In this document: piece by piece, positions 46,524 through 54,875 of the stretch
Layout of the letters: each line of letters begins with the position of its first letter
Position numbering within the stretch: position 1 is the stretch's first letter
NCBI RefSeq assembly: GCF_001718195.1
Contig: NZ_MCNV01000002.1
Span: 248,001 to 312,000 of the forward strand
DNA: 64,000 nt
Direction: 5' to 3'
Source of the DNA: Paraburkholderia nodosa
GTDB taxonomy: Bacteria; Pseudomonadota; Gammaproteobacteria; Burkholderiales; Burkholderiaceae
Notes under the pieces: model-generated
The model's input: the letters and a program-made list of their open reading frames with translations, nothing else
Told to the model about the DNA's origin: nothing
Databases searched by the model: none
Made by a program: the position numbers and the translations under genes

Positions 46524-47065
46524 AGAGAATCCGTGAATCGCGAAAAGATGGATGGGTAAAGGTCTCGCGCGTGTGGCACGCGGATACCTGGACACCAGAT
46601 ATCCGGCCGGACGGCCCCCGTACGTTAGCGCCCCCACCGTTTATCACGAATTCCCCCCCTTCCCTACGCGTTGACTTTCAGCGGCCGGGCCTCGATTGCC
46701 TGGGGCTTGTACCCATACGTTCAGGAGCGTGCCCGCCGCTCTCCAATCCTTTCAATTCATCTTCCAACTGCCGGCGCCATTCGGCCATGGCTCAGGCTTC
46801 GCAGATCATGTTCGATGCTTACTTTGCGGGAGTCACCCCGGACGGATTATCGGCAACAGTGAGTGAAACTTGAGAGTCGAGATCCTGCAAGCGGACAAGA
46901 ACTGCGCGCCCACCCGCTGTCTTTCAAAATTTGAGTGAGTTTCCGGAAACGCCGCAGGACGAGTGACAGACCGACATTGACATTCCACTCGTGTAACTGG
47001 AGGCGATCGAGCGCGGCGACTATCTGGTCGCCGCGGTCCGGGTGGCTATCGGTCCAACGCGCGCT
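46524..47065. other. Intergenic region upstream of the ketosynthase-kinase unit, with possible gene debris
   Basis: About 540 bases. It should hold the ketosynthase promoter. Near its right end a 12-base dyad GTTTCCGGAAAC (46939-46950) and a broken frame (LEAIERGDYLVAAVRVAIGP, preceded by stops) suggest remnants of an unidentified gene. No intact gene is supported. Confidence 0.4.
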
Positions 47066-48310
47066 TTAGCCGAATCGCGCGGGCAAATACGGCGTGGGAT
47101 CGATGAACGGCGTTTCGCCGACGATCTGCTCGGCGACGAGGCGCGCCGTGACGGGCCCGAGCGTAAGCCCATGATGATTGTGACCGAATGCGAACCACAG
47201 TCCCGCATGGCGCGGGGCAGGCCCAAGCAGCGGGCGCATGTCGGGCGTGCAGGGGCGCAGGCCCATCCACGGCGTTTCGTCCAGCCGCGCGCCGAGGCCG
47301 AACACGGGGCGCGCCTCGCGCTCGGCGGCGTCGAGCTGCGCGTAGTTGGGCGGACGCTCGCGCGTGGCAAGCTCTACGCCCGTGGTCAGACGCAGGCCGC
47401 GGCGCATCGGCGCGACCACATAACCGCCTTCGATATCCACCACCGGACGCACGAGCGGCGTACGCGCCTCGCTCGCGTAGTGCATGTGATAGCCGCGCTT
47501 GACCATGAGCGGCACGCGGTAGCCGAGCGGCTGCGTCACGAGATCCGACCAGGGGCCGAGCGCCACGACCGCAAGCTCGGCGCTCACCGGTCCTTCGTCG
47601 GTCTGCACTCGCCAGCCCTTGCCGTCGGGCATCAGCGTGCGCGCGTCGCCCTGTGCAAAGGCACCGCCTTCACGCAGGAACAGTTGCGCATAACCCTTCG
47701 TCAGCGCGCCAGGATCCGCCACGCTCGCGGGATCGATCCAGTGAATCGCGCCCGCATAGCCCGCGCTCAGAGAAGGCTCCAGTGCGATGAGGCCCGGCGC
47801 GTCGAACATCTGCACATGCAAGCCGTGTGCGTCGGCCATGCCCTGCGCCGCGCGCATTTCGCGCTCGAAGCCGGCGGGCGAGCGCCACGCTTCGAGCCAG
47901 CCGATGGGCCGCACGATATCGCGCAAGCCCGCGCGCGCGATCAGCGCGTCGTGCTCGGCTACGCTGCGCTCGATGAGCGGCAGCATGTCCCGCGCAGCGT
48001 GCGCGAGGCGCGCCGGCGAAGACTCGCGCCAGAACGACGCGAGCCAGCGCGCGTAGGCGGGCAACGAGCGCACGTCGTAGCGCAGCACGGTCGAGTCGTT
48101 GCGCACGAGGCGCAGCAGCGTGCGCCAATCGCGTGGAAAGCCATACGGCACCACAGACGACGACTCGATCAACCCCGCATTGCCATGGCTCGTTTCCTCG
48201 CCGGGCCCGCGCCGGTCGACGAGCGTGACCTGCACGCCGCGCGCCTGCAGATGCAGCGCGACGCTCACGCCCACGATGCCCGCACCGAGAACGATCGCGC
48301 TTTTTCTCAT
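47066..48310 (-). CDS. D-amino acid dehydrogenase, DadA/DauA-like FAD oxidoreductase
   Basis: A 414-residue FAD flavoprotein of the DAO family. The FAD-binding motif is IVLGAGIVGVSVALHL at residues 5-20; typical DadA segments are NAGLIESSSVVPYGFPRDW, GYYH-like KRGYHMHYASEARTPL, LRLTTGVELATRE and PCTPDMRPLLGPAPRHAGLWFAFGHNHHGLTLGP. It oxidises D-amino acids to 2-oxo acids and ammonia with electrons entering the respiratory chain. Context (OCD-family protein and YheO/DauR regulator nearby) supports a D-arginine or D-lysine pathway. It follows the binding-protein gene closely. Confidence 0.9.
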   Translation of the reverse strand: MRKSAIVLGAGIVGVSVALHLQARGVQVTLVDRRGPGEETSHGNAGLIESSSVVPYGFPRDWRTLLRLVRNDSTVLRYDVRSLPAYARWLASFWRESSPARLAHAARDMLPLIERSVAEHDALIARAGLRDIVRPIGWLEAWRSPAGFEREMRAAQGMADAHGLHVQMFDAPGLIALEPSLSAGYAGAIHWIDPASVADPGALTKGYAQLFLREGGAFAQGDARTLMPDGKGWRVQTDEGPVSAELAVVALGPWSDLVTQPLGYRVPLMVKRGYHMHYASEARTPLVRPVVDIEGGYVVAPMRRGLRLTTGVELATRERPPNYAQLDAAEREARPVFGLGARLDETPWMGLRPCTPDMRPLLGPAPRHAGLWFAFGHNHHGLTLGPVTARLVAEQIVGETPFIDPTPYLPARFG

Positions 48311-48341
48311 GAATCTGCTCTGGATTCCAAAGTGATCGACA

Positions 48342-49139
48342 TCACTTCGCGACGATATCGCGGCCGAAATACTTCATCGACAGCTTCGTGAGCGTACCGT
48401 CCTGGCGCAGCGAATCGATCGCGGCCACCACCTTCGCCTTGAGCGCCGCGTCGTCCTTGCGCATGCCGAAGCCCGTGCCTTCGCCGAGCGTGGCCGGGTC
48501 CTTGAGCGGCGCGCCCGCAAATTCGAAGCCCTTGCCCTGCGGTTTCGAGAGGAAGCCGTCCGTGGCAGTCTGCACTTCCTGCACCGCGCCGTCCAGGCGC
48601 CCGGCCGCGAGGTCCGCGAAAATCTGGTCCTGGTTCTCGTAGGTGACGACGTTCACGCCCTGCGTGCCCCAGTGCTTGCGGACATAGTCTTCCTGCGTCG
48701 AGCCTTGCAGCACGCCAACAGACTTGCCCTTCAGGCTCGCGGGCGTGGGCTGCAGACCCGAGCCGCTCTTTGCGACCATCTGAATCGGCATCACGTAGAT
48801 GGCGGGCGTGAAGGCGATCTGCTGACGCCGCTTCTCGGTGATGTTCATGGCCGAATTGATGACGTCGAACTTGCGCGCCTCGAGCGCGGCGATCAGGCCG
48901 TCGAAGCTGTTCTCCACCCATACGCACTTCATCTGCAGTTTCTGGCACACCGCGTTGCCGATATCGATGTCGAAGCCTTGCAGATCGCCCGAAGGCGTCT
49001 TGCTCTCGAACGGCGGATAGGCGGCCTCCACGCCGAAGCGCAGCGTTTTCGGGTCCTGCGCGTGCGCCGCGCCCGCCGTCATGCCCGCGAGGCACGCAAG
49101 GCTGGCCGCAGCCGCAAAGCGAATCATCTTCCTGTTCAT
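48342..49139 (-). CDS. Amino acid ABC transporter substrate-binding protein, Lys/Arg/Orn type
   Basis: A 265-residue periplasmic protein with a Sec signal (MNRKMIRFAAAASLACLAGMTAGAAHA). Family features are LRFGVEAAYPPFESKTPSGDLQGFDIDIGNAVCQKL and FDVINSAMNITEKRRQQIAFTPAIYVMPIQMVAK. The type usually binds basic amino acids. ATG 49139 begins the signal; the preceding open frame is discarded. It ends 31 bases before the DadA-like start on the same strand, so both are probably co-transcribed. No permease or ATPase is in the window. Confidence 0.88.
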   Translation of the reverse strand: MNRKMIRFAAAASLACLAGMTAGAAHAQDPKTLRFGVEAAYPPFESKTPSGDLQGFDIDIGNAVCQKLQMKCVWVENSFDGLIAALEARKFDVINSAMNITEKRRQQIAFTPAIYVMPIQMVAKSGSGLQPTPASLKGKSVGVLQGSTQEDYVRKHWGTQGVNVVTYENQDQIFADLAAGRLDGAVQEVQTATDGFLSKPQGKGFEFAGAPLKDPATLGEGTGFGMRKDDAALKAKVVAAIDSLRQDGTLTKLSMKYFGRDIVAK

Positions 49140-49298
49140 CGTCGTCACCCAATTCGTAATAAGTGTCTGTTCAAGTGTGCTGCGCTTCGTGCGGCGCCCT
49201 TTCACGAGGGCCGCGGCCGCAGGAGGAATATAGACGAAAAATAAAAATAAAGTCTAGAATGGACAAAAATGTCTAAACCGCGACTCCGGAGCCCCAAC

Positions 49299-50276
49299 AT
49301 GAACGAGATGTCCCCAGCCTTCGCCGCGCCGCTCGTCGTCGACGCCGCCCAGGTGCGCGCCGCCCTGCCGAGCCTCGACGTGCGAGGCGAACTCGCCCGC
49401 CTGTTCGCCTCGCTCGGCCGCGGCGATGCCGTGCAGCCGCCGCAAACCCTGACGCTGTTCCCGAAGCAGGCCGGCGACTTCATCACCTATCTCGGCGTGC
49501 TCGCCGAAGCGGGCGTGTTCGGCGCGAAGCTCTCGCCGTACATCGTGGGCGCCGAGGGCCAGCCGCCCATCATTACGGCTTGGACCGCGCTGATGTCGAT
49601 GAAAACGGGCCAGCCGCTCATGTGGTGCGACTCGGCGCTGCTCACTACCGAGCGCACCGCGGGCACCACGGCGCTCGCCGTCGACCACCTTGCGTCGCGC
49701 GAGGCGAAACGCCTGGCCGTGATCGGCTCGGGCGCGGTCGCGCTGGCGCATCTTCGTCACGTTGCGCCGCTTCGCGCGTGGGAGAGCATTCGCGTGTTTT
49801 CGCCGAAGCTCGCCGGCGACGCACAACGCCAGGCCGAACTGCGTGCGCTGGACGCACGGGCAAGCGTGGCGCAAACGCCCGATGCCTGCGTGCACGACGC
49901 CGACGTAGTGATGCTGTGCACCTCGTCCGGCAAGCCCGTGCTCGCGCTGGACACGCTCACGAAACCCGCGCTCATCACCTCGATCAGCACGAACGTCGCA
50001 CACGCGCATGAAATCGATCCGGCCGCGCTGCCCTCGCTCGACGTGTACTGCGACTATCGCCACACCACGCCGCAAAGCGCGGGCGAAATGGTGCTGGCCG
50101 CGCGCGAGCACGGCTGGTCGCCCGATGCGATCGCGGGCGATCTCGCGGAACTCGCCAACGACGCCTGCCCGCGCCCGGCGTACGCGCGCCACGCGTTCTT
50201 CCGCTCGATCGGCCTTGGCCTCGAAGACATCGCCGTCGCGAACGCGCTGTACGAGCATCTGCAAAGCGCAAGCTGA
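49299..50276 (+). CDS. Ornithine cyclodeaminase/mu-crystallin family protein (DauB-like)
   Basis: A 325-residue NAD(P)-dependent dehydrogenase of the OCD/mu-crystallin family. It has KLSPYIVGAEGQPPIITAWTALMSMKTGQPLMWCDSALLTTERT and a Rossmann motif (LAVIGSGAVALAHLRHV). In the dauBAR operon of Pseudomonas the OCD-family DauB reduces the iminoarginine product of DauA to L-arginine, a role that fits here. ATG 49299 is chosen (GGAG upstream); ATG 49269 is in frame upstream. It is divergent from the binding-protein gene. Confidence 0.85.
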   Translation: MNEMSPAFAAPLVVDAAQVRAALPSLDVRGELARLFASLGRGDAVQPPQTLTLFPKQAGDFITYLGVLAEAGVFGAKLSPYIVGAEGQPPIITAWTALMSMKTGQPLMWCDSALLTTERTAGTTALAVDHLASREAKRLAVIGSGAVALAHLRHVAPLRAWESIRVFSPKLAGDAQRQAELRALDARASVAQTPDACVHDADVVMLCTSSGKPVLALDTLTKPALITSISTNVAHAHEIDPAALPSLDVYCDYRHTTPQSAGEMVLAAREHGWSPDAIAGDLAELANDACPRPAYARHAFFRSIGLGLEDIAVANALYEHLQSAS

Positions 50277-50317
50277 TGCCCGTTGATGCGCGGCGTCGAG
50301 CGAACGCAGTATCATCG

Positions 50318-51028
50318 ATGTCCTTTCTGCCGCAACCCGGTTCCACGCCGATGCCGAAACGAGAAGACGAGAAAACCCGCGTGAAGAAGACCGCCAGCCC
50401 GAAGTCCGCGCGCGACCTGCTGCTCGCGCGCTACGCGCACGTGGCGGACAGCATCACCACGCTGTTCTTTCCGTTCGCGGAGGTCGTGATTCACGACCTC
50501 TCGGACCAGACCGTGGCGTATCTCTCGAACAATCTCTCGAAGCGCGAGGTCGGCGACGACTCCGCACTCGAAGACGTCGAGGAAACCACGCGCAACAAGC
50601 TGCTCGGCCCCTACGAGAAGGTGAACTGGGACGGGCGGCGCATGCGTTGCGTGAGCACGGCGCTGTTCGACGACGAAGGGCACGCGGCGGGTGTCATGTG
50701 CATCAACTTCAACATCGCCGCGTTCGACGACATGCAGGCCACGCTCAACCTCTTCCTGCGCGGCGCAGGCGTAATCGCACAGCCCGAGGAGCTATTCAGG
50801 GACGACTGGCAGGAGCGCATCAACACCTTTCTGCACGGCTGGCTGCGCGAGCGGCAGATCGCGCTCAACTCGCTCACGCGCGAACACCGCCGCGAACTGG
50901 TCGAGGCGCTGCACGCCGAAGGCGCGTTCAAGGGCAAGAGTTCCGCCAACTATGTGGCGAAGGTGCTGGGCATGGGGCGCGCGACGGTCTACAAGCATCT
51001 GCGCGAAATGAAGGCGGACGCCGAATAG
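50318..51028 (+). CDS. YheO/DauR-type PAS-HTH transcriptional regulator
   Basis: About 236 residues. An N-terminal YheO-like PAS domain (LLLARYAHVADSITTLFFPFAEVVIHDLSDQTVAYLSNNLS) precedes a C-terminal helix-turn-helix (GKSSANYVAKVLGMGRATVYKHLREMKAD). DauR, regulator of D-arginine use, has the same make-up. Start uncertain: ATG 50318 or ATG 50351 (MPKREDEK); neither has a clear Shine-Dalgarno site. It follows the OCD gene by about 40 bases and is convergent with the next gene. Likely controls the surrounding D-amino-acid genes. Confidence 0.85.
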   Translation: MSFLPQPGSTPMPKREDEKTRVKKTASPKSARDLLLARYAHVADSITTLFFPFAEVVIHDLSDQTVAYLSNNLSKREVGDDSALEDVEETTRNKLLGPYEKVNWDGRRMRCVSTALFDDEGHAAGVMCINFNIAAFDDMQATLNLFLRGAGVIAQPEELFRDDWQERINTFLHGWLRERQIALNSLTREHRRELVEALHAEGAFKGKSSANYVAKVLGMGRATVYKHLREMKADAE

Positions 51029-51047
51029 CGCCCCAACCCATGCCTGA

Positions 51048-52856
51048 CTAGAAGCGCCAGTACAACGGCGCAATGAACACGACCACCGCCATCGACCACA
51101 ACACGATCAGCGCACCGATCTTCCAGTAGTCGCCGAACGCGTAGGCACCCGGCCCGTACGTGACGATGTTCACCGGCGTGCTCATTGGCGTGAGGTGGGC
51201 TGCGCCCGCGCCCAGCGCGACCGCGATCAGGAACGGCGTCGCGGATACCCCAAGTTCCCGCGCTGTGGCAACCGCAATCGGCACGGTCACGAGCGCGGAA
51301 GAGTTATTGGAGATGACCTGGGTCAGCACGGCGGCAACGACGAACAGCCCCGCCATCACGGCGCGTGGACCGCCGGAGCCGACGATCTGGATCACGTAGT
51401 CGCCAAGCAGATACGCGAGTCCGGTCTTCGACATGGCAGTGGCGAGCGGGATCAGTGCACCGACCAGCACGCAGGTGTTCCAGTCGATGGAATACAGCTG
51501 GCTCAGCTTGATCACGCGTGTCAGCACCATCGCCGTCACGCAGATCAGCGTGGCCACGGCGGCCGGCACGACATTGGTCGCAAGCAGCACGACCAGCACG
51601 GCGAGAATGACGAGCGCCTCGCGAGCGCCGCGACTGAGCGCGACAGTCTGGCGCCGGACGGCCTGCGGCGCATCGACCATCAGGATCTGCGGGTCGGAGA
51701 AGTGCTTGTCCAGCGCCTCCCATGTGCCACGAAACAGCAGATGGTCGCCGGCGAGCAGATGCGTGGAGGGTCCCGGCACGTCTTCCCCACCCCGCTGGAC
51801 GGCAAGGACGATCAGGTCTCCTTCGTGCGTCGCCATACCCGGAAACACGGCTTGACCGATCAACGCGGAGCGCTGCGGAATCACCACTTCGGCAAGGCCT
51901 GACGTACGGTTGAACAACGCGTTGGTCACGGCCTGCGATTCCCGGTACGGCTCGCGAATGGCGAGGTGCAGGTCGTTTGCCAGCCGGGCGACAACCTGCG
52001 CGTCACCGCGCACCAGAAGGTGCTGTCCCTCGAGCGCGGCTTGGCCGCCCAGCTCCGCATCCTCTTCGTCCATGAGCCCGAGGACGCTGAGGCCCGGGTA
52101 TTGCGAAAGATCGATATCGCCCACCGTCTTGCCGACGAACGGCGAGCCCGCTCGCACGCGCAGCCGGCACACGTCCTCGGCCATGCGGTACTGTTCGACG
52201 AGCGTATGCGCATGCTGGCTGAAATCGGCTGGCAGCGATCCCGAACTGCGTTTGGGCAGCAAGAGCGGCCCCAGCACCAGAATGATGACGAGGCTGCCCG
52301 CGAAAAGCGGCAGGCCGACAATCGACCATTCGAAGAAACGGATCGGCGCGCCGCCTGCCGCATCGGCCGCGCTCGCCGCGATGACATTCACAGGACTGCC
52401 TAGCAGTGTGAGCTTGGCGCCGGTCAGGCACGCAATCGACACCGGCATCATCAGTTGGGAAGGCTCGAGCCGGGTGCGTACGCAGACGATGACCGCGATC
52501 GGCAACATCGCGACAACGGCGCCGTTCATGCCGATCAATGCCGTCGAGATCGCGGACAGGATCAGCAGCGAAGCGATGAGCCGTTTCTGGCTCTGGCCGG
52601 CATGACGAATGAGCCACTGGCCCGCCCACGTGCCCACGCCGGTCGTCTCGAGGCCGATCCCGACGCCGAGCAGCGCGGCGATGAAGACGATGAGCGGATC
52701 GCCGAATCCGCCCAACGCCTCGTGCATCGTCAGCACGCCGGTAAGGTAGAGCGCGAGCAGCGACATGACGGCGACCACCGCCGCCGGCAGCTTGTTCCAG
52801 ATGAACAGCACCATCGTTACAGCGAGGATGAGCGAGGTAACGATCATCGGGTTCAT
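51048..52856 (-). CDS. SLC13/DASS-type anion permease with TrkA-C domains
   Basis: A 602-residue inner membrane protein. Many helices (for example PAAVVAVMSLLALYLTGVLTM) are interrupted by a cytoplasmic region with two TrkA-C/RCK-C-like domains (about 200-370; AEDVCRLRVRAGSPFVGKTVGDIDL). The family includes sulfate and dicarboxylate permeases. GALIPLATAMSKTGLAYLL is a typical segment. ATG 52856 is used. It is last in the leftward unit after gamma-glutamyltransferase; the substrate could be a product of that enzyme, but this is inference. Confidence 0.86.
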   Translation of the reverse strand: MNPMIVTSLILAVTMVLFIWNKLPAAVVAVMSLLALYLTGVLTMHEALGGFGDPLIVFIAALLGVGIGLETTGVGTWAGQWLIRHAGQSQKRLIASLLILSAISTALIGMNGAVVAMLPIAVIVCVRTRLEPSQLMMPVSIACLTGAKLTLLGSPVNVIAASAADAAGGAPIRFFEWSIVGLPLFAGSLVIILVLGPLLLPKRSSGSLPADFSQHAHTLVEQYRMAEDVCRLRVRAGSPFVGKTVGDIDLSQYPGLSVLGLMDEEDAELGGQAALEGQHLLVRGDAQVVARLANDLHLAIREPYRESQAVTNALFNRTSGLAEVVIPQRSALIGQAVFPGMATHEGDLIVLAVQRGGEDVPGPSTHLLAGDHLLFRGTWEALDKHFSDPQILMVDAPQAVRRQTVALSRGAREALVILAVLVVLLATNVVPAAVATLICVTAMVLTRVIKLSQLYSIDWNTCVLVGALIPLATAMSKTGLAYLLGDYVIQIVGSGGPRAVMAGLFVVAAVLTQVISNNSSALVTVPIAVATARELGVSATPFLIAVALGAGAAHLTPMSTPVNIVTYGPGAYAFGDYWKIGALIVLWSMAVVVFIAPLYWRF

Positions 52857-52915
52857 GTGTTCGACCCTTCGTGCGACTTCACAGTGCACTAGTCCGCCGT
52901 CAGCAGCCGCGAAAG

Positions 52916-54577
52916 CTAGTAGCCCAGCGCCGCGCCGTCTCCGCGCGGATCGGCGCCGCCTTCATAAAAGCCCTGTTCGCGATCGACCCGGATCGCGTGC
53001 GCATGTCCCATGTTGTCGTTCCAGTGCGTGACCATCTGCACGGGCTGACCCCGGCGTTTCAGTTCGCGCACGACTTCGTCGGAGATGCGTCCCTCGAGCG
53101 ACATGTTGCGCGATTTGGTGCCCCAGGTGCGGCCCATCAGCCAGCGCGGCGCTTCGATGGCCTGCTGCACGTCGTAGCCGAAGTCCACGATCCGCGTGAC
53201 GAGCGCCGCCTGCGTCTGCGGCTGCCCTTCCCCGCCCATCGAACCGAACGCGAGGCAAGGCTTGCCGTCGCGTGACATCAGCGCCGGGATCAACGTATGG
53301 AAGGTTCGCTTGCCCGGCTGCAGACTATTCGGATGATGCTCGTCCAGCGAGAAGAACGCGCCGCGATTCTGCATGATGATGCCGGTGTCGCCACCCATCA
53401 CCGCGCTGCCGAAGTCGTGATAAATCGACTGGATCAGCGACACGACCATCCCGTCCTTGTCCGAGGCGCAGAAGTAGCAGGTGTCGCCGTCCGGCGCGCG
53501 GCGCTCGTGCGGATGCTGATACGCAATGCCCGCGGGCACGGTTGCGATGTCGAGCGCGCGTTCGGGGTCCAGCAGTTTGCGGCGCTCGTCGCAATACGCC
53601 TTGGAGATGAGTTCGTCCACCGGTATCGCGACGAAATCCGGGTCGGTCAGCCACTCCTCGCGGTCGGCAAACGCGATCTTCACCGCTTCGGCGAGGTGGT
53701 GATAGTAGTCTGCCGTGCCGTCGCCCCACGCGGTGACGTCGTAGCCTTCGATCAGATTCAGGATTTGCAGCGGCGTGAAGCCTTGGGTGTTCGGGGGCAG
53801 CTCATACACCGTATTGCCCCGGTACGTCGTGCTGATCGGCGTCACCCACTGCGCGTGATACGCGGCGAAGTCGTCCGCCTGCAGCGGCGAGCCCGCCTGA
53901 CCGATCGCGCCGCAGATCCGTGCAGCAAGATCGCCTTCGTAAAATCCCGCCCGCGCGCCGTGATCGGTGAGATGCTGCAGCGAGCGTGCGAGTGCACTTT
54001 GCACGAGCCGTTCGCCGTCCGCCGGCACGCGGCCGCCCGGCAGGAACACCGCCGCGGTTTCGGGATATTTCGTGAGGATCGGCACGTCCTGCGCAGTCCA
54101 GTCCGCGAGCGAGCGGCTCACCGGCACGCCGTCGCGAGCGTAGCCGAACGCCGGCCCAAACAGGTCCGCCCATGTCAACCGCCCGAAGCGCTCGTGGGCA
54201 AGACGCCACCCGTCAATCGCGCCCGGCACGGTGAGCACGGCCTGTGGCCCGCGCGCCGCGATTTCGTCGGCGCCGGCGCTGCCCCGATAGCGGGCCAGTG
54301 TGGCTTGCTGCGCAGCGGGTCCGCTCGCATTGATGGCGTACACCTGCTCGCTCTTGCCGTCGGCGATCAGCCAGAATCCGTCGCCGCCCAGTCCCGCCAT
54401 GTGCGGGTACGCGACGCACAGCACGGCGTTCGCGGCAATCGCGGCATCGACTGCCGTGCCGCCGCGTTGCAGCATGGTAAGGCCAGCCTGGCTGGCGAGA
54501 TAGTGAGGAGTCGACACCATCCCTTGGGGTGCGCGGGTGGGCGGCCGACCGGTGCGAGGGCCGTTTGGATGACTCAT
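52916..54577 (-). CDS. Gamma-glutamyltransferase/acylase family protein
   Basis: A 553-residue Ntn hydrolase precursor. Conserved parts are MVSTPHYLASQAGLTMLQRGGTAVDAAIAANAVLCVAYPHMAGLGGDGFW at the N-terminus and, after the processing site, the candidate catalytic Thr in DGDTCYFCASDKDGM, then NRGAFFSLDEHHPNSLQPGKR and SMGGEGQPQTQ. No signal peptide is obvious. The atypical TCYF in place of TTHF suggests an acylase-like relative rather than classical glutathione-cleaving GGT. ATG 54577 is used. It is flanked by transporter genes. Confidence 0.87.
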   Translation of the reverse strand: MSHPNGPRTGRPPTRAPQGMVSTPHYLASQAGLTMLQRGGTAVDAAIAANAVLCVAYPHMAGLGGDGFWLIADGKSEQVYAINASGPAAQQATLARYRGSAGADEIAARGPQAVLTVPGAIDGWRLAHERFGRLTWADLFGPAFGYARDGVPVSRSLADWTAQDVPILTKYPETAAVFLPGGRVPADGERLVQSALARSLQHLTDHGARAGFYEGDLAARICGAIGQAGSPLQADDFAAYHAQWVTPISTTYRGNTVYELPPNTQGFTPLQILNLIEGYDVTAWGDGTADYYHHLAEAVKIAFADREEWLTDPDFVAIPVDELISKAYCDERRKLLDPERALDIATVPAGIAYQHPHERRAPDGDTCYFCASDKDGMVVSLIQSIYHDFGSAVMGGDTGIIMQNRGAFFSLDEHHPNSLQPGKRTFHTLIPALMSRDGKPCLAFGSMGGEGQPQTQAALVTRIVDFGYDVQQAIEAPRWLMGRTWGTKSRNMSLEGRISDEVVRELKRRGQPVQMVTHWNDNMGHAHAIRVDREQGFYEGGADPRGDGAALGY

Positions 54578-54646
54578 GATGAATGCGCTCCCGTGATGTT
54601 GATCCGGCAAAGCGACACGCTCCAACGCGCGAAAGCGGCGAGTCGA

Positions 54647-54865
54647 TCAGGAAGCTCGATCGTCGAACTCGACGCCCGCGTCCCTGACCTTGTCTTTGGA
54701 GTGATCCATGAACCGCGTGATGATCGGCAGCGCGCCGCCGGCAATCACGCATAGCAGGCCGAGGCTCAGCAGCAGCGTGTTACCGGTGGTCGCGCCCCTG
54801 CTGGTGAGCGGAAAGGCGAGGAACATCAGGATCAGCGCCACCGTTTCTGCCACGAGCTTGTCCAT
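54647..54865 (-). CDS. Small two-helix membrane protein, 72 aa
   Basis: A 72-residue protein with two hydrophobic helices (LVAETVALILMFLAFPL and TLLLSLGLLCVIAGGALPII) and a charged C-terminus (DHSKDKVRDAGVEFDDRAS). ATG 54865 follows GAGGTG with good spacing. It lies 10 bases after the LctP stop and 69 bases before the transferase, in the same unit. It looks like a small subunit of the transporter, but I know no family. Confidence 0.65.
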   Translation of the reverse strand: MDKLVAETVALILMFLAFPLTSRGATTGNTLLLSLGLLCVIAGGALPIITRFMDHSKDKVRDAGVEFDDRAS

Positions 54866-54875
54866 GCCGATCACC

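Noticed and set aside
47042..48391. Long plus-strand frame opposite the DadA-like gene
   Set aside because: Antisense shadow of an unambiguous FAD oxidoreductase.
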